A stretch of DNA of 5,122 nucleotides from CAUZIB01 sp963578805 (GTDB lineage: Bacteria; Acidobacteriota; Vicinamibacteria; Vicinamibacterales; UBA8438). The notes under the pieces were generated by a model, which worked only from the letters and a program-made list of their open reading frames with translations, ran no database searches and had not been told where the DNA came from. The stretch spans positions 1 through 5,122 of the forward strand of contig CAUZDY010000109.1 in assembly GCA_963578805.1 (NCBI GenBank), read 5' to 3'. Positions 1 to 4,980 of the stretch are shown here, piece after piece (within the stretch, counting starts at the first letter, position 1; the number at the start of each line of letters is the position of its first letter). Position numbers and translations under genes: made by a program.

Positions 1-124
1 TGATGCCGCGCTCGGCGAGGAGGTCCTCGACGTCCCGAAAACTGAGGCTGAACCGGTGATACAGCCACACGGCGTGACTGATGATCACGGGCGGAAATCG
101 GTAGCAGGGCCTCTGGGCGCTCAT
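1..124 (-). CDS. IS6-family transposase, N-terminal part (runs off left edge)
   Basis: The minus strand from the ATG at 122-124 encodes 41 residues before the window ends. It holds the typical IS6 N-terminal signature: YRFPPVIISHAVWLYHRF, then LSFRDVEDLLAERGI. In this family that region is the DNA-binding part ahead of the DDE catalytic core, and the protein is normally a little over 200 residues, so most of it, including every catalytic residue, lies outside the window. The transposase cuts and joins its own element ends, usually forming cointegrates. The frame stays open upstream to another ATG at 245-247, but that 41-residue extension (MTARMVQVKD...) is not family-like and would run through the candidate terminal repeat, so the internal ATG is preferred. 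Neither start has a clear Shine-Dalgarno. One oddity is FPPV where FPPE is usual (from memory). Family call is confident; intactness cannot be judged. Confidence 0.78.
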   Translation of the reverse strand, partial: MSAQRPCYRFPPVIISHAVWLYHRFSLSFRDVEDLLAERGI

Positions 125-143
125 GCCGTCAGTCTCGCACCGG

Positions 144-163
144 CAGCTCAACCTGACAACGCC
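144..163 (-). repeat. candidate IS6 terminal inverted repeat
   Basis: Read on the minus strand, this is GGCGTTGTCAGGTTGAGCTG, beginning about 40 bp before the transposase ATG. IS6-family termini usually begin with GG and stand a few tens of bases before the gene. The partner repeat is outside the window, so this is a placement guess, not a demonstrated repeat. Confidence 0.35.
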
Positions 164-518
164 GTCCGGTATCCTTGTCGCATCGCGACATCGGGTCTTT
201 CGACGGGTTCCTTTTCTGTCCTTGACCTGCACCATCCGTGCGGTCATCCTTGGCCGTGACACGCGGACTCGGGCCTGTCATCCTCTTGTGACGGGGGGGC
301 TGATCCGCCTGTCGAGGGGCGACCGCGGCCGAAGAACGGTCGTTTATGTTGACAACGGGGGGTCTAGTAAGGCCGATGGTAAGGTTCGCAGCATTCCACC
401 CACTCTAACGACGCTGCTGTCGATGCTGATCCTACCGCTGGCTGGCAGGGGCCTCAACACACGCCATTGCTGTCGTTGACGACAGAACCGGTAAGACTAG
501 GTTCGAAAGGAACAGTTC
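164..518. other. intergenic gap, no gene recognised
   Basis: Open frames here (for example plus-strand 123-479) show no protein-like composition and no ribosome binding site. A TTGACA at 349-354 has no acceptable -10 box at normal spacing. The only structure noted is the short inverted repeat at 470-485. The promoter of the gene starting at 519 must lie here but could not be pinned down. Confidence 0.5.
470..485. repeat. 7-bp inverted repeat before the exported-protein gene
   Basis: CTGTCGT and ACGACAG are perfect inverted copies around a TG centre, 33 bp before the start codon at 519. The loop is too short for a good RNA hairpin, so an operator for a dimeric regulator is the more natural reading, but a 7-bp repeat can arise by chance. 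Confidence 0.25.
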
Positions 519-1484
519 ATGCTTTATCTGCCGCGGTTTTCGTGTCTCGTTGCCCTGTTGTGCGTCTTTACGAGCCTCGGCGGCGGGGCTCGCCTGCAAG
601 GGCAATCGCCGGCAGAAGGAATAGCGGCGACGATTGAAACCCGGACGGGAGACATGGTTGAGGGCATATTCGTTAGCGCTACCGAGGCCGAGGTGGCGTT
701 CCGTGTGGCCGGCCAGCCGCTAACGATTCCCGTGGAGACTATTCGTTATATTTCTTTCGATGGGCGGATCGGGACGTCGACTGACGGTGGTGAAGAATTT
801 GAAGAGATAAAACTCCGAGCGGCGATTGGTGCGTTGCGAAGTCTCAAGGCGCAGGTGGACGCACTGGACTTTGAAAGGCCTGAGAGTCAGGTGGTCTTTG
901 TCGCTTCCTTAAATGCGGCTTTGCCTGCCATTACGACGTTCCTGTCATCAGTCGGTGATAACTGGGCGGATGTCAACCATGCCATTAGAATGGCCATGCG
1001 GTATTACCGTGCGGCCCCAGATAACGACGGAACGCTCGATAGCAGTGATCTGCTATCGGCCGGTGGGTATGTGGATTACGCCGATAAGCTAAGTGGCGAC
1101 CCCGGTGAAAGGCGTTACAAGGAAGACGCCGGCGAGCTTCGTGTAATCGCATTTAGCCAACCTGTGGAGGCGAGACTGGGTGCAGGTGATCGCGAAATGG
1201 ACAGAAACCTAGACGGGTCATCTGCCGGTGCCTATAACGATCTGTTCCAGTTCACCCTGACCGAAGCGATGCGAACGGAGCTCGTTCTGTTGTGCGATCC
1301 CTGCCGACCGCATCTGACGCTAACTGGGGCGGACGGAGAAAAGATCGAAGGTGATGCCGGCTCCTCGTCGGGTCGGTCACGCATTCGACGGGACCTTGAA
1401 GCAGGGACCTACTACCTCTGGGCCGGCGCTAGTAGTCGTGGGGATGTCGGCGAGTATACGCTCACGGTTGGTCCTCGAGAGTAA
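519..1484 (+). CDS. exported protein with small N-terminal beta domain and C-terminal PPC-like domain
   Basis: The 321-residue protein has a signal peptide (hydrophobic core about residues 8-20, likely cleavage near GGGA at 21-24 or just after). Residues about 36-82 (TRTGDMVEGIFVSATEAEVA, then FRVAGQPLTIPVETIRYISF) form a compact beta unit like the 'G-x-x-x-x-G-x-x-x-x' repeats of small secreted Acidobacteria-type proteins. Residues about 95-165 are probably helical. Residues about 205-318 resemble a pre-peptidase C-terminal domain: FQFTLTEA, a beta core, then LEAGTYYLWAGA and GEYTLTV near the end. Two cysteines sit as C-D-P-C (259, 262). The start is supported by AAAGGA at 506-511, seven bases before ATG. 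No catalytic motif is seen, so the function is unknown; a surface or periplasmic binding role is inferred. The next gene lies 154 bp downstream on the same strand with its own promoter. Confidence 0.85.
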   Translation: MLYLPRFSCLVALLCVFTSLGGGARLQGQSPAEGIAATIETRTGDMVEGIFVSATEAEVAFRVAGQPLTIPVETIRYISFDGRIGTSTDGGEEFEEIKLRAAIGALRSLKAQVDALDFERPESQVVFVASLNAALPAITTFLSSVGDNWADVNHAIRMAMRYYRAAPDNDGTLDSSDLLSAGGYVDYADKLSGDPGERRYKEDAGELRVIAFSQPVEARLGAGDREMDRNLDGSSAGAYNDLFQFTLTEAMRTELVLLCDPCRPHLTLTGADGEKIEGDAGSSSGRSRIRRDLEAGTYYLWAGASSRGDVGEYTLTVGPRE

Positions 1485-1568
1485 GGTCTTCGCCTGGGAT
1501 TCGGATGGTGGATAAGGTGGTCATGTCCCACTGCCATGCACGCGAGTGAGCGCGAAGCCTCGTCCCCG

Positions 1569-1596
1569 TTAACCCACTGCCAGCCGGCATTAGAAT
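1569..1596 (+). promoter_or_regulatory. sigma-70-like promoter for the beta-propeller gene
   Basis: TTAACC (1569-1574) and TAGAAT (1591-1596) are separated by 16 bp, matching the -35 consensus at 4 of 6 and the -10 at 5 of 6. Transcription would start near 1603, giving a leader of about 35 nt with a GAGAGG ribosome site. The same TAGAMTG form of -10 box recurs before the gene at 5060. Confidence 0.45.
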
Positions 1597-1608
1597 GCGG
1601 CAATGCCG
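1585..1608. repeat. inverted repeat overlapping the -10 box, possible operator
   Basis: CGGCATT (1585-1591) and AATGCCG (1602-1608) are perfect inverted copies 10 bp apart, and a nested GCAT/ATGC pair (1587-1590, 1595-1598) frames the -10 box. The position suits a repressor site, but no regulator is encoded nearby and the arms are short. Confidence 0.25.
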
Positions 1609-1638
1609 CCCCAACGGTACTTTTGAGAGGTACGTGCG

Positions 1639-3441
1639 ATGAAGAAACACATTCTCACTTGCGCACTCGCAATGTGCGTGTTCTTGCCGACCGTGGTCGG
1701 GCAAGAGGCAACGTTGTGGGAGTACAACACCGGGCTTGCTCGGATAGGGCATTTTGAAGTCACTCCGCTCGGTTCGATCTTTGTAGGTCTACCCGATCGG
1801 GTTGTGATGCTCGATCAATACACAGGCGAGGCTCTTTGGGAAAGAGACGACATACGCGTGTGCCAGCCTCGTACTGATGATCCTGAAACCTCGACCAACG
1901 AGGCCGACGGAACTATTCGGTGCCAGGTCCGTGGAATGGAATCAAGGGGCGGTTTCGGTAGTAACGCCGCTTTTCGGACTGGAGCGAGATTTTCGTCCCT
2001 TCCGAATACCAACCTTGGGATATTTGAGACTGGTTTTCGGGGACTTGATCGCACGAGTGAGCGATATATGTCGATTGATCTTGATACTGGCGACACTCTT
2101 TGGGACTCGTCAGAATTGTCGATAGAGAGAACACGCGGGTATCTGTATGTTCCTGAGCTTAATCGATTTTTTCTCGCTGGTGAGGATGCTGATGAAGGCG
2201 GCTTGATACTGTCAATCGACGGTTCTAACGGCGCGGTGCTGTGGCAGCAGGAGACTGATATTGTCGACCGGTTTAAGTTCCTCAGTGTGCCGAACGGTCG
2301 ACAGGTTCTCGCTTATGGAAAGCAAGACGATGGAAGCCGCACTCTGGTTTCGATCGGGCTGTCTGAGGGTGGGGAACAGTGGCGTGTGGAGGGGCTGCTT
2401 AGGAACGATGCGAACAATCGGAACGTGCTTCTGAGGACACTAGATGACGAAAGCGCTGTGCTTTATATCACTAAGGATGGACCATTTCGGGTGAAGTTGG
2501 ATAATGGCGAATTGATTTGGCAGGTCGCCCGCTGGAACGAGGATCCTCCAGACGCTGGGGCGGCTGGGATGGTTGTTGACGACACACTGCTGTATGTCCC
2601 GAATGGTAGAGACGTGGACGCGTTGTTCATTGAGAGTGGCAAGAAGCGATGGAGTGCCGATGACAGGTTTCGGGATGAACCTGTCGACATGCGGATGTTG
2701 TCAGGTGGTTTGTTGGTACGTGCGCGCGAGATAGATCTCCTCGACCCCGAAACGGGCCGGTCGCGCTGGCGGGAACGAACCGATCGGTTTGACGAGGAAT
2801 CTCAGGTTCTGGTCGAGGACGACGCCATCTACGTTGCCGAAGACGACAGACTGTCCGTCATTGACCTCAGGTCAGGCGATGTTACGCGTCTCGCTGAGTA
2901 CGATCTCGATGGTGACGACCCGCCCAGAATGGAGCGTCGCGATGAATCGGTTGTGCTGATGTCGCGTCAGAATATCTTGAAGATTTCACGAAGTGGCGAT
3001 ACTGAGTATCACGTTTTTCAAAATGCGCCTGGTGCTGGGTTCTTTTCGAAGTTGTTAGCAGCTATTAACTATGCGACTTATGCTCTTGCGGAAGACAACA
3101 CCGAAAGATTCACGGCAAGTGGTGACGAACGTGTTGAGGCGCAGCAAAGGTACGATCGGGCGCGTACGGCGATGCTCGACAGCTTTCCGGCCTTGCGCGA
3201 ACGGTCGAGAAGTGGGTCGGAAAGTGCTGGTGGCTACCACATGTTTACGGATACACCAGTGTCCGGCCGCGAAGGCTACAGCCTGGTGGAGGTTGACAGA
3301 ACCTCGGGAGCGGAAATCGGTCGGTTGTGGACGGAGCAGAGAACTGCCAAGTACACGGTCGACGAATTTGTGGGCACAGTCTATTTTCAGGATGAAGCCG
3401 ACGTTTTAAGAGCTCTCCGCCTGGGGTCTAACCCAGACTGA
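1639..3441 (+). CDS. exported PQQ-like beta-propeller repeat protein
   Basis: The 600-residue protein starts with a signal peptide (MKKHILTCALAMCVFLPTVVG, residues 1-21, likely cut after G21). The rest is a series of propeller blades, each ending in a D-x-x-[TS/N]G-x-x-x-W type motif: LDQYTGEALW (58-67), IDLDTGDTLW (146-155), IDGSNGAVLW (193-202), LSEGGEQW (241-248), VKLDNGELIW (285-294), IESGKKRW (331-338), LDPETGRSRW (368-377), a weaker IDLRSGDV (408-415), and a last one near VDRTSGAEIGRLW (552-564). This is the PQQ_2/YncE/BamB-like fold; none of the cofactor and catalytic residues of true quinoprotein dehydrogenases is evident, so a scaffold or binding role is inferred. A probably helical, charged insertion (about 466-525) precedes the final blade. 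Start is supported by GAGAGG at 1625-1630. The mature part holds two cysteines (75, 95). It ends 10 bp before the tmRNA fragment. Confidence 0.85.
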   Translation: MKKHILTCALAMCVFLPTVVGQEATLWEYNTGLARIGHFEVTPLGSIFVGLPDRVVMLDQYTGEALWERDDIRVCQPRTDDPETSTNEADGTIRCQVRGMESRGGFGSNAAFRTGARFSSLPNTNLGIFETGFRGLDRTSERYMSIDLDTGDTLWDSSELSIERTRGYLYVPELNRFFLAGEDADEGGLILSIDGSNGAVLWQQETDIVDRFKFLSVPNGRQVLAYGKQDDGSRTLVSIGLSEGGEQWRVEGLLRNDANNRNVLLRTLDDESAVLYITKDGPFRVKLDNGELIWQVARWNEDPPDAGAAGMVVDDTLLYVPNGRDVDALFIESGKKRWSADDRFRDEPVDMRMLSGGLLVRAREIDLLDPETGRSRWRERTDRFDEESQVLVEDDAIYVAEDDRLSVIDLRSGDVTRLAEYDLDGDDPPRMERRDESVVLMSRQNILKISRSGDTEYHVFQNAPGAGFFSKLLAAINYATYALAEDNTERFTASGDERVEAQQRYDRARTAMLDSFPALRERSRSGSESAGGYHMFTDTPVSGREGYSLVEVDRTSGAEIGRLWTEQRTAKYTVDEFVGTVYFQDEADVLRALRLGSNPD

Positions 3442-3451
3442 TGGAGTTAAA

Positions 3452-3475
3452 TGGTGGAGGCGGCGGGAGTCGAAC
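3452..3475 (-). other. tmRNA (ssrA) 3'-end fragment, candidate attachment site
   Basis: On the minus strand these 24 nt read GTTCGAC-TCCCGC-CGCCTCC-ACCA, which is the T-loop, the 3' side of the T-stem, the 3' acceptor strand and the CCA tail of tmRNA. The preceding bases (CCACT) cannot pair as a T-stem, and no tmRNA body, tag reading frame or 5' acceptor strand is present to the right, so this is not a working gene. ssrA 3' ends are classic integrase targets: insertion leaves one intact tmRNA and one duplicated 3' end. Here the element should lie to the right and the intact copy beyond the window. A tRNA origin is possible but fits the sequence less well. Confidence 0.65.
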
Positions 3476-3547
3476 AGTGGACGTAAGTCGTTGACCGTTA
3501 ACGACTTCGTGTTTCACGGCTGAATAGTTACCCCCAAAGTTACCCCC
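3465..3547 (+). repeat. left attachment-type end (composite motif array)
   Basis: Motifs in order: GGGAGTCG (3465-3472), 11 bp, TAAGTC (3484-3489), 13 bp, GACTTC (3503-3508), 3 bp, TTTCAC (3512-3517), 9 bp, GTTACCCCC (3527-3535), AAA, GTTACCCCC (3539-3547). AAGTCGTT (3485-3492) and AACGACTT (3500-3507) form a near-perfect 23-bp palindrome. The first motif lies inside the tmRNA fragment. Confidence 0.7.
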
Positions 3548-3772
3548 GCAATGCTCCGGCTGCTACGAGCCTTTGGCGGACGCTACAGGATGCGCCCTCG
3601 ATACCGGGAGGCCGCACCTCGACGCCCTCCATCCGTACCTACAGTGCCGTTGCTACGAAGATTAGTGACGCCGGCGAAAAAACCGGAGGCGGGGGCAGGG
3701 CGTGAATGTCCCGGCAGATTTGATGTTGGACGCTAGCGCGGCCTTTCCGGACCTGTGGAGCCGGGATTCAGT

Positions 3773-3820
3773 ATGAGACCAGTGATCACTGCCATTCTTG
3801 TCGCCGCCGTCGTCGTGTGA
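3773..3820 (+). pseudogene. start of an exported-protein gene cut short at the mini-element
   Basis: ATG at 3773 opens a frame reading MRPVITAILVAAVVV and then TGA, a typical signal-peptide or membrane N-terminus (one positive charge, then a hydrophobic run). The stop codon is formed by the first three bases of the inverted repeat that begins at 3818, so the reading frame ends exactly where the mini-element starts. The ribosome site is weak (GGAG at 3757-3760, 12 bp away). The bases after the element (from 3925) continue in some frame but give no recognisable protein. Being only 15 codons it may be chance; the coincidence with the boundary is what supports it. Confidence 0.35.
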
Positions 3821-3924
3821 GAACGGCGGAGCAAAAATAGACCACCCACGCGGTCTTGTTTTCCGCCGCCCTCAGGCCGCGCTACCCCGCCGCGCTGTGG
3901 TCTATTTTTGCTCCGCCGTTCTCA
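3818..3924. mobile_element. 107-bp mini-element with perfect 28-bp inverted repeats
   Basis: Bases 3818-3845 and 3897-3924 are exact inverted copies (28 bp), separated by 51 bp of GC-rich sequence. The arms begin TGAGAACGG and run inward through GGCGGAGCAAAAATAGACCA, so the whole ends in 5'-TG...CA-3'. TG/CA ends and the AAAATAGACCA stretch recall termini of IS21-family elements (from memory, unsearched), which would make this an internally deleted or MITE-like derivative lacking istA and istB. No clear target duplication flanks it (left ...gtcgtg, right accacc...). As RNA it would fold into a very stable 28-bp hairpin; it lacks a following T-tract, so it is not a standard terminator. Confidence 0.6.
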
Positions 3925-4132
3925 ACCACCCAAAACGCGCTGATAACGATCCAGAGCCGGGTCCACCCGCCAATCTTGTTTCTACTCACCGCTGCGTCCT
4001 GAAGGGGCGTCTTGGCATCACGCTCATGGGTCACCTCCATCGAAACGAAAATCGGCGGGTGTGTGATCCGGTCGCCTATATAAATATTAGCGACCCCGTC
4101 GCGGTTTTTAGATCTAAGTAGATCGCGCGAGC

Positions 4133-4167
4133 AAAAAAGCCGACCCGGGGGTCGATTACCCCCGTCG
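4133..4167 (-). terminator. rho-independent-type terminator on the minus strand
   Basis: On the minus strand, CGAC plus GGGGGT (4167-4158) pairs with ACCCCC and GTCG (4152-4147, 4144-4141) with a 2-nt bulge and a 5-nt AATCG loop, then GC and six T (4138-4133). It would stop leftward transcription entering the element from the right end. No minus-strand gene upstream of it is recognised. The plus strand has a weaker hairpin (GCGAC, CCC, GTCGC at 4090-4102) followed by GG and five T. Confidence 0.4.
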
Positions 4168-4202
4168 AAGCCAGGGACATCCGAGGGCAGCCAGAAGGTT
4201 TC

Positions 4203-4285
4203 GGGGTAACTTTGGGGGTAACGCTCTAGGTGGTGAAAACAGAAGTCATGCATTAGGTATGACTTAGGGCATCAATGCGACTCCC
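4203..4285 (-). repeat. right attachment-type end (inverted copy of the left end)
   Basis: Read on the minus strand from 4285 down: GGGAGTCG (4278-4285), 11 bp, TAAGTC (4261-4266), 13 bp, GACTTC (4242-4247), 3 bp, TTTCAC (4233-4238), 10 bp, GTTACCCCC (4214-4222), AAA, GTTACCCC (4203-4210). The inner 20 bp (4203-4222) are an exact inverted copy of 3527-3546; spacings elsewhere differ by one base only. AAGTCAT and ATGACTT (4243-4249, 4259-4265) form a 23-bp imperfect palindrome matching the one on the left. A GGCTGC match continues inside at 4187-4192 versus 3558-3563. Confidence 0.7.
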
Positions 4286-4464
4286 CGTACCTCTGCCTGT
4301 CCTGCAAAAAGGAATTCATGGTCGATTCCGAAGCTCCGATCACGACATGTCCGAAATGCAAGTCCAGTGACATCGTGGACATGATGGAGCTAGGGGGGAA
4401 GTCCTGTCCCTACTGCAAGGAAGGGGTGTTCGGTGCTGAGCCTGGATGTTTTGCCATATCGTGA
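4237..4464 (+). pseudogene. small zinc-ribbon protein (FmdB-like), 5' end missing or non-standard start
   Basis: The frame is open from 4237 to the TGA at 4462-4464 and reads ...RYDLGHQCDSPYLCLSCKKEF, then MVDSEAPITTCPKCKSSDIV and GGKSCPYCKEGVFGAEPGCF. Three CxxC knuckles are visible (C-L-S-C, C-P-K-C, C-P-Y-C); the first two with Y-x-C-x-x-C-x-x-x-F and TTCPKC resemble FmdB-type zinc ribbons, proteins thought to bind metal or nucleic acid. The only in-frame ATG, at 4318, follows the first knuckle and would remove it, although AAAAAGGA lies just 4 bp ahead; a 48-residue product is therefore possible but would be half a ribbon. No normal start exists further upstream (ATT at 4252 is the best rare one). 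The 5' part overlaps the right end of the attachment-type repeat, suggesting that element insertion replaced the original start. Function unknown. Confidence 0.5.
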
Positions 4465-4658
4465 TTGCTGTGTCCAAGGAGCGACTGCCTTCACTCGACA
4501 GAAGCATGGTAAATCCCAAGGGTCCGCCACCGAGGGAGCGATGTTTTCCGGAAGACGGTATCAAGTTTCTGGATTTACGGCCTGGACTATTCCGTAGGTC
4601 GTATTTCAATGCATCGTTGATTGAGGAGGTGAAGTGCCGATCGATAGTGACGAAGTGA
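4446..4658 (+). CDS. possible 70-residue protein between the zinc ribbon and the next small gene
   Basis: ATG at 4446 overlaps the end of the zinc-ribbon frame by 19 bp and the stop overlaps the following GTG-start gene by 25 bp, a layout compatible with translational coupling. The product (MFCHIVIAVSKERLPS...DGIKFLDLRPGLF...NASLIEEV) is basic, proline-rich in the middle and matches no family I recognise. There is no good ribosome site, and codon choice is only mildly protein-like. Open frames on the minus strand over the same stretch look less plausible. It could equally be the decayed remainder of a frameshifted gene. Confidence 0.25.
   Translation: MFCHIVIAVSKERLPSLDRSMVNPKGPPPRERCFPEDGIKFLDLRPGLFRRSYFNASLIEEVKCRSIVTK
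4623..4629 (+). promoter_or_regulatory. strong ribosome binding site deciding a GTG start
   Basis: GAGGAGG, the best Shine-Dalgarno match noticed in the window, stands 4 bp before GTG at 4634-4636. The alternative ATG at 4664, in the same frame, has none, so GTG is the chosen start. Confidence 0.55.
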
Positions 4659-4804
4659 TTGAAATGTCAATTCAGATATCCCTGGGTGCCGTTGAACCGC
4701 CTGCTTCGTTCAACAAGGAGCAACGCGAGCAATGGGAACGGCTCCTCCGTCAGATCAGGGAGATTGAGGCGAAGGGCGGATCGGTCGATATCCCCTTCGA
4801 CTAG
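4634..4804 (+). CDS. small acidic/coiled hypothetical protein (56 aa)
   Basis: The GTG-start frame encodes 56 residues: VPIDSDEVIEMSIQIS, LGAVEPPASF, then a charged, probably helical segment NKEQREQWERLLRQIREIEA and a short GGSVDIPFD tail ending in TAG. It has no signal peptide or membrane segment and is probably cytosolic. The helix has heptad-like spacing of L and I, so it may dimerise. No family is recognised. Support comes from the strong GAGGAGG site and from third-position G/C preference; the length limits certainty. It follows the zinc-ribbon region on the same strand, and a shared transcript is plausible but no promoter was found. Confidence 0.55.
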   Translation: MPIDSDEVIEMSIQISLGAVEPPASFNKEQREQWERLLRQIREIEAKGGSVDIPFD

Positions 4805-4814
4805 TAAGCCGTAA

Positions 4815-4922
4815 CGTGACCGCGCTCGCATTGTGTGTGCCGGTGCAGACCAGCTCACTCCTGCCGCTCTCATTGAGGCTCAGCGCCTCGCCCGCGAGTG
4901 GGACGCCGCGCACCCGCGTGAC
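4815..4922 (+). pseudogene. C-terminal scrap of a Sel1/TPR-like repeat protein
   Basis: A plus-strand frame reads ...ADQLTPAALIEAQRLAREWDAAHPRD. The pattern [ML]TP-x-x-[IL]-x-EAQRLAREW is a common closing segment of Sel1/TPR-repeat proteins (recognised from memory). Upstream the frame stops at TAA 4812-4814, leaving no room for any repeat, and there is no ribosome site before the only possible start (GTG at 4833). The frame stays open to 5063 but the residues after about 4922 no longer look like protein. Best read as a gene remnant in decaying accessory DNA; the resemblance is short and could be coincidental. Confidence 0.4.
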
Positions 4923-4980
4923 GAACCCCCGTCTCCGTTGAACCACTACTTTTGTAGCGGGATCCAAAAGTCGGTAGCCA

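Larger units (their letters stand above)
1..163 (-). mobile_element. 5' end of an IS6-family insertion sequence
   Basis: The transposase start plus about 40 bp of leader up to a candidate terminal repeat make this the transposase-proximal end of an IS6-type element. The rest lies left of the window. No second copy of this end and no target duplication can be checked here. The outer boundary at 163 is inferred from where IS6 termini usually sit and from a GG-starting repeat-like sequence; it could lie elsewhere between 125 and about 250. Confidence 0.5.
3465..4285. mobile_element. integrase-free segment bounded by mirrored attachment-type ends
   Basis: The two ends (3465-3547 and 4203-4285) carry the same ordered motifs in inverted orientation, as the two halves of a tyrosine-integrase attachment region do after integration (core-type sites outside, arm-type sites inside). 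The left end overlaps the tmRNA fragment. Between them lie about 650 bp with no integrase and no convincing intact gene: the visible items are a short broken signal-peptide frame, a 107-bp mini-element, an AT-rich patch (4073-4090) and a minus-strand terminator-like hairpin. P4-like integrase islands are known to carry repeated TACCCCC-type arm sites; attribution of these repeats to that class is from memory. Alternatives are a collapsed island after deletion of its contents, or a MITE-like passenger moved in trans. No direct repeat of the tmRNA end is found at the right boundary, so simple integration is not proven. Confidence 0.5.

Noticed and set aside
349..354. Perfect TTGACA -35 box
   Set aside because: At 16-18 bp spacing only GCCGAT-like bases follow; TAGTAA at 365-370 is far too close.
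123..479. 118-codon plus-strand open frame before the first exported gene
   Set aside because: It starts inside the IS6 end on the opposite strand, lacks a ribosome site, and its product is rich in R, T and H with no protein-like pattern.
476..503. TTGACG with TAGGTT as promoter for the gene at 519
   Set aside because: The start point would fall on the ribosome binding site, which could not then be used.
3421..3436. CTGGG/CCCAG hairpin at the end of the beta-propeller gene as a terminator
   Set aside because: Only 5 bp of stem, inside the coding region, with no T-tract on either strand.
3485..3507. Palindrome considered as an integron attC or CRISPR-type repeat
   Set aside because: No GTTRRRY core with a matching RYYYAAC partner, no spacer array, and its partner at 4243-4265 is part of a larger mirrored end.
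3452..3508. Complete tRNA or tmRNA gene on the minus strand
   Set aside because: The bases ahead of the T-loop cannot form a T-stem, and no 5' acceptor strand or tag frame is found.
3551..3736. 61-codon frame just inside the left attachment-type end
   Set aside because: Arg/Pro-rich, no ribosome site, typical of chance frames in GC-rich DNA.
4073..4090. AT-rich patch with TATAAA as a promoter
   Set aside because: A -10 match exists but no -35 box at usual spacing and no credible gene follows on either strand.
3798..4253. Overlapping frames on both strands (3798-4121 plus, 3882-4253 minus)
   Set aside because: Both run through the 28-bp inverted repeats and the attachment-type end, which alone generate the shared ENGGAKIDH stretch; no family resemblance or good start.
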